DNA of 64,000 nucleotides from Ariolimax columbianus (taxonomy: Eukaryota > Mollusca > Gastropoda > Stylommatophora > Arionidae), in contig JAVGWX010000004.1 of NCBI GenBank assembly GCA_036924085.1, positions 78,756,941-78,820,940 on the forward strand. The letters are read 5' to 3'. Shown piece after piece: positions 44,246 to 57,800 of the stretch. The position numbers were made by a program, and so were the translations under genes. The notes under the pieces were generated by a model that made no database searches, was not told the DNA's origin, and saw only the letters and a program-made list of their open reading frames with translations. Numbering within the stretch: the first letter of the stretch is position 1; each line of letters starts with the position of its first letter.

Positions 44246-44365
44246 ATGAAGTTGATGTTGCTGTTTAATGGCCCCAATAAGTAAGTTTACTCTTTTGTGC
44301 GCCCTGAAAACGACGTTAAGTGGTGGGTTGTAGTAGCTTTCCTCACATCCCGAGCATGCTGGATT
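44246..44365 (-). repeat. REP-2 dispersed repeat, partial
   Basis: It has the 'taatggccccaataagtaag' and 'cttttgtgcgccctgaaaac' blocks and stops after 'cccgagcatgctg'. Confidence 0.7.
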
Positions 44366-45034
44366 GAAGTTCATTAAATAAATAAATAAATACTCTTTAT
44401 TTCAACAGGTTTGGCATTTTTCTGGCAACTTTTAAAAATTGTTTGCCAACTTTTCCGAATGCTGACCTGGCTACCCTGGTTCTACGGAAACATGAAACCC
44501 TAACGTAGATGACAGGTAGGGGCAGATTTGACGTCTGCTGATATTCTTCCTGCTGACATCAGAGAGACAGCTTTCAACTCATCAAACATGTATTGTCTGA
44601 GGTAAATTTCATCATTATATATTTTCAATTGTATTAATAATACTATTATATATTATTCGTGGAATTTGCGTCCTCAATAAATAGTTAAATAAATCATAAA
44701 TGAAAATGATTGTACACTCAGTGTAACACTACACTGTTCAATTACTCAAAATTACTGTACATAATCTCCGTCATTATTTATGATTATTTACTTTTAAAAT
44801 TTACAAGAAATTGTTCTGAAATTATTATCAGTAGATAAATAGTTCACTCAAAGAGTTCTTATATATCCAGAAGTGCTATTGGTGACTGTGTTGTGTGATG
44901 TCATGTGTAATGGGGCTATAACTAATTTACTATTAACTTGTTCTCATCCAATAACCTCAGGCATACACTAGTGATACACCTAAGCATATTATTATAAATT
45001 AATTATTTGAACAACTAATTATTCAAATAATTAA
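44366..45034. other. AT-rich unassigned stretch
   Basis: It has short AAAT repeats near 44375-44400. No gene is seen. Confidence 0.35.
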
Positions 45035-46345
45035 TGTGGGAAGGAAGACTAACGTCTGATCAGACGTCAGGACCAGGCTGATTCAGCTGCTCAAGACCCT
45101 CACCTCGAGTTCTCCTATAGTCCTCCATTGAAGACTTCCTGGAAACCAGCCACTGTTTTCATGGCTGCCTGGCTAACGAGGTAAGGGATTGACGTGATCC
45201 CCGTAGTAGTGAGCGGCACAAAGATGAAGCCAAGTTTACTTCATTTACTTCAGGGAGATTGTGCTTTACAAATCTATTGGAATTCGTGGAGGAGGCTACC
45301 AAAATGATAGATAAGGGGGATCCAGTGGATGTTATTTATCTATATTTTGCAAAGCATTGTGATAAAGTACCTCATTGAAGATTATTTAGAAAGTTAAAAT
45401 CACATGGAATAGGTGAGGAAGTTGCCAAATGGATTGAAAGTTGGTTAACGGGAAGGAGGCAGAGAGTGGGCATAAATAAGAAGTTCTCTAAGTGGTGTAA
45501 AGTAAAAAGTGGAATGCCACAGGGCTCAGTTTTGGGACCAATATTATTCTTGATACATATATATAAATGGATGTGAACAATATTAGACTGATAGAAAAGG
45601 ATAGGGACCTAGGGGTTATAATAGAGCATACAGGTAAAGTGAGTGAGCAAGTTCAGGTAGCAGTGAATAAGGCAAATGCAATGTTAGATATGATAAAAAT
45701 AAATATTAAACATAGGAGTAAGAAAGTGATTGTCAAATTGTATAAAGCATTGGTTAGACCTAGATTGGAGTGCTGTGTACAGGTGTTTCATCTTTATCGT
45801 AGAGGATATATAAACATAAAGGATACAAAGAAGAGCGCCAAACTGATAGTGGGATTCCAGAATTACAGTTATGAGTATAGACTCAGAAAAACTGGCCTAC
45901 AGCGTCTATAAAAGAGACAAATTCAAGGTGACAATACAGGTTTATAAGATAATCATAGGAAAGGTTACAAATGCACTAAAGAAAGGTCCAATTTGGATAT
46001 GAGGAAATATTTTTTTAGTCAGAGAGTGGTGAATGCTTGAAATGCATTGCCCCAGGAGATAGTGGAGGCAGGGACAGTTAATGCATTTAAGAATAGATTG
46101 GATACGCATAGCTTTTAGAGCAGGGTAATGCAAATGTAACTGGTTGCATACAGACTGATGAATCTTCTAAACCAGTAAAAAAAATGTTAAGTTAAGCATA
46201 GCACAACTGCCTGGAGGGCCCCGGTCCACCTTCATCAGCACGCTATGCATGTGAGGAAAGCTACAACAAATCACTACTTAACGTCCTTTTCAGGGCGCAC
46301 AAAAGAGTAAATTTACTCATTGTGGGCATTCAGCAACAACAAATG
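45035..46345 (+). repeat. REP-2 split by a CR1-like LINE
   Basis: REP-2 runs from 'gggaaggaagactaacgtct' to 'gatgaagccaag' (45234) and resumes at 46194 'aagcatagcacaac', ending with 'gggcattcagcaacaacaa'. The two parts together form one complete copy. Confidence 0.85.
45235..46193 (+). mobile_element. CR1-like LINE fragment nested in REP-2
   Basis: After ~17 bp of filler, ORF2 sequence starts at the RSCLTNLLEF block and runs through 'GVPQGSVLGP' (as GMPQGSVLGP). An internal deletion removes the palm FADD region, going directly to the 'MDVNNIRLIEKDRDLGVII' block (45567-45911 open). A further loss near 45960 precedes the 3' tail 'atgttaagttaag'. Confidence 0.88.
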
Positions 46346-46439
46346 ATTAATATTTAGACATAATGATGAAGGCGGTTTGTAACTGTTCTGCGTAAAACAT
46401 ATTCTGAAAAATGTGCTTACCTACACATGTTCTGGTCTG

Positions 46440-46840
46440 CACGAAGATCAGATTAATGCGTACATTGGTCCTGTCAATATTCCTCTATGCTTGTGAAACA
46501 TGGACAATTACAGCTGACCTGCAGAGGAGGCTACATGCCTAAGAGATGAGATGTTTAAGAAGAATTCTAAACATCACGTACAAAAGCCGAGTTGCAAATG
46601 AAGAAATATGAGAAAAAATTACAACAGCAATATGACCTTTTGAAGATCTCTTGACAACTGTCAAAAGAAGGAAACTGACTTGGTATGGCCACATCTCAAG
46701 ATCTAACGTTTTTGCAAATACGATCCTACATGGAAGGGTGCAATGCAGACGACGAAGACGGCGTCCCAAGTTGCAGGACAACATAAAAGAATGTAAATTA
46801 TTTAAATTTAGAATGTTTAAAAGGATGAACCAATCTCCGA
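46440..46840 (+). mobile_element. RTE-like LINE C-terminal remnant
   Basis: It reads 'TLVLSIFLYACETWTITADL', 'EMRCLRRILNITYKSRVANE' and, in the same direction, 'RRKLTWYGHISRSNVFANTI', with stops between. This is the standard order for the RTE-type C-terminus. Confidence 0.8.
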
Positions 46841-47420
46841 CTAGTATAGGCTCAGGAAGTGGGAGCTGACAGAGAGGGATGGGCGTGGGGGATGTCTTCA
46901 TGTGTGCCCCAATGACCTCACCGGTTACGGGATACCCTGACCTAACACATGTTATCTTTTTTCTGCTGATGTAATATATTAGTTTATATTCATGAGAAGT
47001 TAAGCGGGATCTTTGTGCATGACAAAGACAAGAATAGCACCACTGCCCCACAGAAAACATGTCATAAGAGATGACTAACTGTATGACATGGCATAATATC
47101 GGCCATGCTTATGTGGTTTGTTAAGAGCAGCATAGATGTCCCCTAGCAGGCTGTGGGTCTACTTTGCTCTAGTGTTTGAGTCTATCGAGATGGACTTGCA
47201 CATCAGTTAATCACCCTCCACGAAATTTGTCCCAACGCAGCGGAGTAATAATCTGCTCGAGTCTAGCCTGCTAAGTAAAAATTTCTCCTCCCGGCTACAT
47301 CCAGCTCACATCAGAGCACAGGGACATCTGACCCTGTAGAAGTACTAGTCAACTAAGACGAAGACACATGTTATCTTTTCTGCAGATGTAGTCTATTAGT
47401 CTGTTGTTTTTTGTTTTTTT
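46841..47420. other. Unassigned stretch flanked by an imperfect direct repeat
   Basis: 'acacatgttatcttttt.ctg' followed by 'gatgtaNtNtattagt' occurs at about 46945-46985 and 47365-47400. No gene is recognised between. Confidence 0.35.
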
Positions 47421-47661
47421 TGCGTTCGCCTTATTTATCTATTCCCCAAGGCGTGTGTGCGTTACACTGTGGTTTTTATTTTGCACCTGTCGGCCCAGTG
47501 CATCCGACTTTAGCATGCATTTTATGTAAGGGTCTGCTTCCTCCTGCATTTTCTAAGGGTTTGCTTCCCCGGGGTAACGGCCGGTGCTGTGATGGGGATC
47601 GAACCCAGCACCTTCTGGTTGTGAGCCGTGCCACTTAACCACTAGGCCACGCCGTCCCCCG
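47421..47661 (-). repeat. SINE-B, tRNA-derived, near full length
   Basis: On the - strand the head reads 'ggcctagtggttaagtggca' (A box) and 'ctgggttcgatccccatca' (B box). The body then matches 6743-6975 to the 'ataaggcgaacgcaaaaaaa' end, where an A-rich tail is seen. Confidence 0.85.
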
Positions 47662-48720
47662 TCTGTATTTAATTTTCTTTTAAAATGATTCCATAAAATG
47701 TTGAAAATCACGGTTGCGCATTACATTGCTTGCTATTCATTCATATTTTTAACTTTTAACACACATATATAAATAATAGACTACATATATAGAAATTCCA
47801 GTAAAATACACTCACATTTATTTTCACATATAACTTTTATATCTTTTGTTTCCATTGCTAAGAATCACAGGATGATTCATAAGGCTGAGAAATAAAGGCC
47901 CTTTAGTTTTTCTAAAAGATCAATTATTTTCACTGCTCCTTTAAGGCTGGCACAGCAGTCGGTCTTTTGGCTACGAGGACAAGCATTCAAAATCTTGAAA
48001 TTGCATAGGTTTTTTTCAGCCTGAGGTGAAATAAATAGCTGGCCTGTACCACCTATAGAAGAAAGCACCCTTTTTTCCTCAGCCCTATAAATCCTCCTGG
48101 CAGACCTCAGCAATGGGAATAAACACTGCAGTAATAATTTTATTTTATTTTTGTTTAACTTCAATGCCTAATATTTCATATTCCACTCTATATATTTCCT
48201 TTCCACTTTCATCACTCTCACTCATTGGCTGTTTACGTTTTCCTGCATTATTTTTTTAATCACATTACACTCACTTACTTTCCATGTCCATAGCGCCATG
48301 TCATTCGGCAGAGGTCCAATATTATGTTCTGCCACACTGATCGCCATGTTGTTTCCTTCTAGCAGGTCATTCATCGTACATGCATGTAGTAGATTTGGGA
48401 AGGTCATACAGCGGCCCTGGTCCTGAACAGCATTGCATGCAACTATATCATCGTCGCTGTATTCCTATCTCATCACGGTTTTTTCTACTTTAGGTGCCCA
48501 GAGACTGAAGTCTATTTAAGGTTCACCATATTGCATATGGTAGGTGTAGTCTAGCTTTATCCATGGGGTCGTGTTGTTTGTAGGAAACTCCATCTAGACC
48601 TAAGTCTTATTTTCTGCAGTTGGTGTTCGTACATTAGGTGTCTTGGATTGTTTGTCTGTTTTTATTTCTCAATGTTATACTCACTATCACATGTAGTAAA
48701 AGCAAATTGGTTATTTATTT
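47662..48720. other. Unassigned stretch upstream of the chitobiase-like gene
   Basis: No repeat family is recognised, and the - strand open frame at 47877-48164 shows no domain. The promoter and any 5' UTR exon of the downstream gene may lie here, but no core promoter element could be picked with confidence. Confidence 0.35.
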
Positions 48721-48748
48721 TTCCAGTTTTCAGACTCGGGGCCATAAC

Positions 48749-48889
48749 ATGCAACCAAAAGTGATAGTTTCATCACTGTGTGCATGTCTTGTCCTTGGAC
48801 TTTTGTGTGTACAAACTGCAGCTGATTGTCCCTGCACAAACCAGAAAGACTGTGATCACCCTGTCAAAGATGTTGGCTCTAGGAAAGAG
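48749..48889 (+). CDS. Chitobiase-like gene, coding exon 1 (signal peptide)
   Basis: The exon encodes 47 residues. Met1 is followed by Lys4 and a hydrophobic run (VIVSSLCACLVLGLLCV), then QTAA and ADCPCTNQKDC, with a likely signal cleavage before DCPC. I chose this ATG because an upstream in-frame one (48638) would lie before a probable acceptor ('ttatttttccag' at 48715-48726), suggesting a 5' UTR intron. The exon ends at GAG before GTTTGT (phase 0). Confidence 0.8.
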
Positions 48890-51800
48890 GTTTGTATTGT
48901 ATTTCACAGGCATCAAAGAAATGCATATTATTAAAGATTGTATTCCTTTTGCTTAAGTGGATAGCAAGCAAAGAGTTCTCAATCCTAGAAGAACTTAGGA
49001 GTAGATCTACTGTTCTGACCATGCTGGTGTTCATGGGAAGGAAAAATCTGATATGCTGACTTTAAAAATGCCCATAGCAGGGATTTGGATACAGAATAGG
49101 AGGATATAACCAACACAATCAATGACCACCTGTTAAGTAGACTGATGTAATTAAACATGGGTTAAATAGAGAGGAAATCTCCCGGAGGAGATATTTGCAG
49201 AAAAATTTGTGCTCTGAGGTTGAGAGATGGACAATACAGTCCTTATACAGAAAGGGGCAACCACTTTAATCTGAAAGGTTAAGAGACAATGAGAGGAATA
49301 TTTCACAGACTTACTTGTCCCAAGGGCACAAGCAGATGATGGTATAGAATCTGTGCAACATCATGCATTGGTAAAAACCCTGAAATATATTGCGCATAAT
49401 GACAGATTAATACTCGAGCAAGAATGCAGAGACACAATTAGAAGAAGCCCTAACTACAAGGCCTTGGGTGTAGATAACATATTAACAGATGCCATAAAAG
49501 CTTGTCACGATGTAGGGGTAAGATGGCTCACAAAGATCTTTAATGAGGCATGAATTGAAATGAAGGTACCTGGTGATTGCCAAAGAGTGGTGGTGGTACC
49601 TATTTGAAAAAAACAAGGGCAGCAGAAAAGATTGCAGCTCTTATAGGGGCATATTTGTCCTGAGCCATGTCGGAAACATTTTCTCACGGGTCCTTGCACA
49701 GCGAGTACAGGGCATATTTGTCCTGAGCCATGTCGGAAACATTTTCTCACGGGTCCTTGCACAGCGAGTACAAGCTATTAGCCACTACTCAGTGTTTCAA
49801 AATCAGGATCCCAGAAAAAGTAGGGGATGTACGGATGCTATATTTACGTTCAGGCAGTTAAGGGAAAAAAATACCATAGAATACAATAAGAAATTCCACA
49901 TGGCCTTCATTGATCAGGAAAAGACATTTCATCTGGAAACTGATGTAAGCTATGGCAGGTAAAGGAGGAATATGGTGTGGAGGGTCAAATACTCAATGTC
50001 ATTTGTACCTTGTAAGCAAACAGTGAAGGTGCAGTGCAAACAAATGCTGGTATGACATGTACATGTGTGGAAGAGATATAAATATGCTGGAAAAGATACA
50101 AAAAAGAGCAACAAAACTGATAGTGGGATTCTGGATTTATAGTTATGAGGAAAGACTCAGTATCTAGAAAAGAAAAGAATTCAAGGTGATTTCATACAGT
50201 TTATAAGATAATCAATGGAAAGGATAAAGTAGACTATAACAAGTTTTTCAAAATACAGCTGCATACAAGAACAAAAGGGCATAGCCACAAATTAATTAAA
50301 GAAAGGTCCAGATTAGATACGAGGAAATATTTTAGTCAGAGAGGGGTGAATGCTTGGAATGCATTGCTACAGGAAATAGTGGAGGCAGGGTCAATTAATG
50401 CATTCAAGAAAAGATTAAATGCACATAGTTATTTTTAGATCAAGTAAATGCAAAAAAAACTAGCTGTTTACAGACTCTGTGGAGTCTTCTAAACCAGTAT
50501 AAAGACGTCAAGTTAAGGTAAACATATTGACTAAAATCCCACATCGCTTCCAAGCAGTTCTCCATGGATCATACTGCTTAAGTAAGGTGAAGATCAACAT
50601 GATCCACATAGTAATGTGTCACACAGATGAAGCCAAGCATAGCACAACAGCCTGAAAGACACCGGCCATCCTTTTTCATCACACTCAGAATGTTTGGAAA
50701 ACCACAGCAACCTGCCATTTAACACCCTTTTCAGGGCGCACAAAAGAATAAACTTACTTGTTATGGATATTCAGCAACAACAACAACATTGGGCTATGTG
50801 GCCAAAGTTCAAATGATTAAAGATTAAACATGACCTGTTCAAGGCTAAATATATTCTTATTAAGAAATTCTCTTGTTTACCTCAAAGTATAATATTGTTG
50901 TTGTTTATTGTCCACAATGAATAATTTTACTCTTTTGTGCACCTTGAAAAGGGCATTGAATGGCGAGTTGTTGTAGCTTTCCTCGCATCCCGAGCATGCT
51001 GATAAAGGTGGACCGTAGTTCTCCAGGTGGTTGTGCTATGCTTGGCTTCATCTGTGGGGTGCTCACTACTATGGGGATCACACTGATTCAAATCTTGTCA
51101 GCCAGGCTGTCTTGAAAACAGCCTGTTTCCAGGGAATGCTACATGAAAGAGAGATTGTGGTCTTGGTCAGTGTATTTGACCTGACATCCTGGTCAGTATA
51201 TTGAGCCTGATTGGACTAACGTCTCAGTTCCCCAAAGTATAATATGCTTTTCTTTTTATACTTGAATTACATGACAAGAATTGACTTTTAACAGGTGCTT
51301 GTGTTCAGTAATGGTACAACAGATGTGAGTGCTTGGAGTTGGGATTCCATTACCAGCCTCATTGTTCCTTCTAGTTTTAACATCACCAACAAACAGGAGG
51401 CCAACACAATGTGCATAGCTCACAGTAAGGGAAGGAAGTTTGGCATTACAGGTACATAATCAATTTTTTAGTTACAGATTACTATTTCTCAGAATTTCAG
51501 GCAGGAATGATTTTTTGACAATTTGAAATATATTGAATTCTTTCCAGTCCTCCTGCCTAATTTTTCATATTTATGTCTTACAGTCCACTGCAAGTAGTGC
51601 AACTCTGTATGTCAAATATTGTTTTCTTCAAAATAAAATAAATTGATATTAAACAAATTGAGCTAAAATTGTGATCTAAAAATCTTAACTATTTATGGTT
51701 CCATTCTATTTAAATTGGTAGCACACAAAACATCAGTTGCAGTCCGATGTTATTAGAATATGAACTGCACCAAAATGGTGCCCGACCGGCCGCGGTCTGC

Positions 51801-54800
51801 TCTTGTTCTCGTGTTTTAGTTCATTATGGATGTAGCCAGGCCACGGATGTTATTGGAATTCACACTAGTTGATGACTTACACTTGGTAAATGTGTTGTGT
51901 TTTTTCCCCTTCGATTGTCCTGGAATGGTCTTTGGCAATTTGCAATATTTTTTCAGTTAACCTGTGTTGTATTTCCACGGTCCAGTGTACACGGGTGAAC
52001 TTCATGATATTGGAGTCATTCACCCTGTTTGAGGACAGTGCATGTTTTGGTGTAACTGGGAAATGTACACACGGGCCAATAATAATGGACTAACACATTG
52101 CCTTGGAGAGATTGAGCCCTGCATGGTTACCAACATGTTCATGACATAATGCAGTAAATCTATGTGAGTAACCAGTGGCTGAGAGGTTTGTTTATCAATC
52201 TTCCAACATAGAAAGGAAATTTATCGCAGAAGAATACATTAGGAGAGTATAGCCATCAGAAACATGGATACATGTATATACAGATGGCTCATCTTATGAA
52301 GCCACTTCCAATGGAGGTGGAGGGATATATTACAGATTAAGGAACAGAGAAGAAAAAAACTTGAGTATTAATAACAGGAACACACTCCAATAACTTCCAT
52401 GCAGAAGCAGAGGCACTGTATATACTCCATTACACAGCTGAGCAGAGAGAGAACAATACTGGCCTTGCGAGACTGAAATGTGACAAAAGCTGCATGGAGA
52501 TAAAACAGCCTCACAAACAACAGTGTCCTTTGTAAGAGAGACCTGCACCTTGATCTGAGGATGAATGAAGGACAAGGATCTTCTGACCGAAGGGACATGG
52601 GTTCAAAATCTTAACAGGGTATTGCTTTGTTTATTTCAGAAGTAGAATGAAAACCTAGCCTGTACACTACATAGCAACTGCAGGAGCTAGTTGCTTTCAT
52701 TTCTCAGACCTATATATGATCAAGGTTGCCTCCATCAATGGAAATAAAAAGTGTCATATGTTTTTATATCTTTTATCATCATCATCTGGTTGATCAGTCC
52801 GTATACTGGTTGTAAGGTTGTCTGAGTATGTCTCTGCATTTGACCCTATCCTCTGCAGTTCTCTTCATTACAGCAAAAGTTTGTACTTTAATGTCTCTGC
52901 ATGCCTGAAATGTAAAGGTGAGGCTTGGTTGCCCAAGTCCTCTCTTCCCTTGAATCTTGCCCTGTAAGAGACTTTCATGTCTCATATTGTGACCCAGCCA
53001 ACTCAACCAAAATGTTTGTATCATATGCAATATTTGCTTTTGTGCGCCCACATGATTGAGTCCCTGTTTTGGCTCCATACAGTTCAACCATATACGAGTG
53101 TTAACTTAACTTAACGTCTTTATACTGGTTTAGAAGACCCTGCAGAGTCTGTATACAACCAGTTACATTTACATCACCTTGCTCTAAAATCTATGCGCAT
53201 CCAGTTTATTCTTAAACGCATTAACTGTCCCTGCCTCCACCACCTCCCCTGGCAATGCATTCCAAGCAGACACCACTCTCTGACTAAAAAAATATTTCCT
53301 AATATCTAACCTGGACCTCTCTTTAATCAGCTTGTGGCTATGCCCTCGTGTTATTGTAGGTGGCTGTATTTTAAAAAACTTGTTATAGTCTAATTTATCG
53401 ATTCCTCTGATCATCTTATAAACCTGTATTAAGTCACCACGAATTCTTCTCTCTTCGAGACACTGTAGGCCCGTTTTTCTGAGTCGTTCCTCATAACTGT
53501 AATTCTGGAATCCAACTATCATCTTTGTCGCTCTTTTTTGTATTCTTTCTAGCATGTTTATGTCCCCTCTATGATAAGGACTCCACACCTGTACACAGTA
53601 CTCCAATCTAGGTCTAACTAAAGCTTTATACAGTTTGACGATCACTTCCTTGCTCCTATGTTTAATATTTCTTTTTATCATACCTAACATTGCATTTGCC
53701 TTTTTCACTGCTACCTTAACTTGCTCACTCACCTTTCCTGTATGATCTATTATAACCCCTAGGTCCCTTTCCTTATCTATCTTTCTAATATTGTTTTCTC
53801 CCATTCTGTATTTATGTTCCATATTGGATCTACCCATGTGGATGACTGTACATTTATCTACATTAAACTCCATTTGCCAGCTTACAGACCATTCTCGAAT
53901 TTTATCTAAATCCGACATCAATATATCCACTTCCGCTTTAGATGAGACACTACTGCATAGTTTTGTGTCATCAGCAAATTTTGCAATCATGGATCTCATA
54001 TCAATGTCCAAATCATTTATATATATCAAGAACAAAATTGGTCCCAAAACCGAGCCCTGTGGCACACCACTTTTCACTTCACTCCACTCAGAGTACTCCT
54101 TATTTATGCCCACCCTCTGCCTTCTTCCTGTTAACCAATTTTCAATCCATTTGGCAACTTCCCCACCTATTCCATGTGATTTTAACTTTCGAAATAATCT
54201 TTGATGAGGTACTCTATCAAAGGCCTTTGCAAAGTCTAGATAAATAACATCCACTGGCTCCCCTTTATCTATGATTTTAGTAACCTCCTCCATGAATTCT
54301 AATAGATTTGTTAAGCATGATCTCCCTCTAGTAAACCCATGCTGACTATTTCTAATTAGATTAAATTTTTCTAAATGCATTACAATGTTTTCTTTGATTA
54401 TTGACTCTAACAATTTACAGACTATGCTCGTTAAACTCACCGGTCTATAATTTGCCGGATCTGATTTTTTGCCTTTTTTGAATAAGGGGGTCACTCCTGC
54501 ATCTTTCCAATCCCGTGGAACAATCCCTTTTGTAAGTGATTGAGAACATAATATAGCCAATGGTTTTGCTAGTTGGTTTCTAATTTCATACAGCAATTTT
54601 GGGTGAATACCATCTTGACCTGGACATTTATTCACTTTCAACCCCTCCAATTTTTTAAAAACCATTTCCTCTGTAATACAGATTGATCTTAATCCCGCTG
54701 TATCCATGTCTCTTTGAAAAATATCTATAGGCTCTGGGATCTCGGAGCAGTCCTCCTTTGTGAAGACTGTGCCAAAGTACTGATTAAGCAGATTAGCAGC

Positions 54801-57800
54801 CTCCCTATTCTCACTTATTATTTTCCCTGTACTGTCTATGAGAGGGCCTACTTTGTCTTTCGTTCTTTGTTTATTTCTAACATAAGAAAAGAAGCTTTTA
54901 CTGTCAGTCTTGATCCTCTGAGCAAGTTTTTTTTCAAAGTCTATTTTTGCTGTTTTATTCGCTTTCTGAGATATGTTCTGCTTGTCCAAATATTTTACAT
55001 ATGTTTCTTTTGATTTACCTGCCTCTATATATTTTTGCCATGCTTTATTTTTTGCTCTTCTACATTTCACTACAAATCTAGTTATCCACTTTTTACGCTT
55101 GGGGTTTACCTCCCTACATGGAACACATTCCTCTTTTAGCGTTTCTAGAACTGTTTTAAAACTTTCCCACTCCTGTTCAACATCTGTTCCTACAATAATA
55201 TCTTTCCAGATTATGTGGTTCGCTGCCTCTTTCATCCTCTTAACATCTGTCTTAGAGTAGTCGTATGTTCGCGTGTTTATGTTTACTTCTTTCCCTGCAA
55301 TAAGATCCCAACGGATGATTTGATGGTCACTTGAGCCAAACAGTTCCCCAACGGTAACGTTTTCAATCATATTTTCCTCTGTGGTAAAAACTAGGTCGAG
55401 TATGTTTTTGCCTCTGGTGGCTGCTTCTACATGTTGAATTAAAAAATTGTCAGTTATGCACGTAACAAAAGGTTTTGACTCTACAAGTGCTTCTGCCATA
55501 TCCCATTTTATTTCTGGATAGTTGAAATCTCCCATTAATAATAATTTCCCTTTACTTGCCTTTGCTATGCTACTAATCAGCTCCTCATCTTCCTCTTTTT
55601 GACTTGATGGACATCTATAGCACACTCCAATCACTGTTTTTTCACCCCCACTTTCTATTTCTCCCCATACACTTTCATTTTTGTTACCACATGATAAATA
55701 ATCTTTGATCGTTATATTAACAGAATTTATACAGTATAATAAAACGCCACCTCCCTTAGTTTTGTCTCCAATTATCCTATCTTTCCTTAACATTGTATAT
55801 CCCTCAATTTCAAGTTCACTATCTGCAATCTCCTCATATGTCCATGATTCTGTTAACCCTATTATATCTGGTTTTTCTTCTTCTACATACAGTTCCAATT
55901 CTTCTCTTTTATTTACTATGCTTCTCACATTTGCATAAAAACATTTTAGTTTGTAATGTTGTTGGTTTTCCTCTTTTTGCTTCTGCTTTATCATTTTAGT
56001 GTTTGCTTTTCTACTATGTATTTCACACTTCCCTGACACCAAATTACCCCTTTGACTACATCCTCTATAGCACCCTATTGTAGGCCTATCTTTAGTCTCA
56101 TACTTCATAGGCCTAACTAGTTTAAATTTCTAACACAATGATAGAACATATACTTTGCTACAACATGCTGTCCTATCTCATTTAGATGTAAACCTCCCCT
56201 ATCTAACATTTTACTTTTGTCTACTTTAACATCAATAAATTCCATTCCCATGTCCGCACACATCACCTGTAACCTAAGGTTGATACCTATTATTTTGCTA
56301 TCTAGATAGTCTGACCCATCTGCTCTGTCTAAAATGCCCATCATTGTGACCTTTCTAAACTTTTTTTCCTTAAGTGTTCTCATAAGACTTTTATATTTAT
56401 CCATAATTATTTCTGTACCATCTCTCTTTACATTATTTGTACCTGCCAATACTACCACATGACTGTTTCCTTTGTCATCTAACCTCTTTATTCTCCCCTC
56501 TATGTCCTCTATTTTTGCTCCCCCAATATCCATTCTTTCAAACATGTTGTGTTGTTTAGACAAATGTCTGCCAACCTCTCTCACCATTGAATCTCCTACT
56601 ACCAAAACTGACCCCTCACCTATATGTGCATACTTCTCTCCAAAGCTCTCTGCCCTGTGAGCTGTTTCCTCACTCAAATCTCCCTTACTTCCTTGACTAC
56701 ACCTTGACTGTAGCTTCTTTAAAATTTCCTCCATTTTCACTTGTTTCCCTTCTATTTCCATCTGCCTCTTTTCTATCTCCTCTAATCTCTTCTCATTTTC
56801 CCTTATATTGCACTCCATTTGTGCCTGCCTCTCTTCAACTCTACATATCCTACATAAAACGGTTCCTTCATCTTCCAACGTTGTAGTAATACTAACATTT
56901 TCGCCACACAAATCACATAATCTGACTTGGCCTTTCCTCGCAGCAGTTCGTCTCGTCTTAGTGGCCATACTAATTTTGCTATTTATTTCCGTTAGCCAAT
57001 AAGTTATATTAATACCTAATAAAATGTATAATTCTTAAAGCAACGCCAAAAAAGGAACAAACAAATGTCGCTGGTATTTAACTTTCTACAAAGTATCAAA
57101 ACGACTAGGCCTAGTGTTATCTGAGTGTTACTACCGCTCACTGTTCTACGCTATTTAATTCTGTCAAGTCACTAACTATCTGTTATAACAAGGCCACTAT
57201 ATTTGAAAATACGTATGCTACAATAAACTACAATCACAACTATGTTATTATTACACAAATTAATTTTCAACACTAATACTTATCTGAAACGTTATAAATC
57301 TCTGTTCTGTCAATTGATTATTCTTGTCTTCAGTTCTGATATTCTTTGAGGTTAACATGATTGCGTCCACGTGTTGGCTCCATACAGTTCAACCATATAC
57401 GAGTGTTGATTATTCTTGTCTTCTGTCCTGATATTCTTTGAGGTTAACAATTTATGTTTTTCTCTTAAGCCCTCCTTTACCTTAATTTCTGTCTCATTGC
57501 GGATATCTTCTGTTATGGTTTGCCCAAAATATTTAAACTTCTGCTCTTGTTCGATTATTTCTCCATTGATGAATATATTTATTTGCCTATGTTTCTTGGA
57601 TATTACCAAAGTCTTTGTTTTCGATGTGTTTATTTTCGTGCCAAATTCTTTGGTTGTGCCATTCATTGTTTCAAGCAGAATTTGCAAAATTCCTACTGAC
57701 CCTCCCACTAACGTTTGGTCATCAGACAATTTGATGAGATTAGCTGACGTACCATTAACTGTGACACCCCTATTACAAACAACTCCGCATAACCTTGGCA

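Larger units (their letters stand above)
53103..57315 (-). mobile_element. Full-length CR1-like LINE
   Basis: The element is 4213 bp: a ~347-bp 5' UTR (57315-56969), ORF1, an 8-bp gap, ORF2, and an ~81-bp 3' UTR ending in a TTAAG-type repeat ('aacttaacttaac' on +). The ends are fixed because the target, a 92-bp tandemly duplicated unit of an older LINE, is cut between 53102 and 57316 and would read exactly 92 bp when closed. No target duplication longer than 2 bp is seen, which is compatible with CR1/L2-type insertion. Both ORFs are open, and a near-identical 3' fragment lies at 21303-22097, so the family was active recently. It lies antisense in intron 2 of the chitobiase-like gene. Confidence 0.93.

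Noticed and set aside
53791..54247. + strand frames over the full-length LINE (and similar ones at 54714-55260 and 55705-55999)
   Set aside because: They are shadows of the 974-residue ORF2 on the opposite strand.
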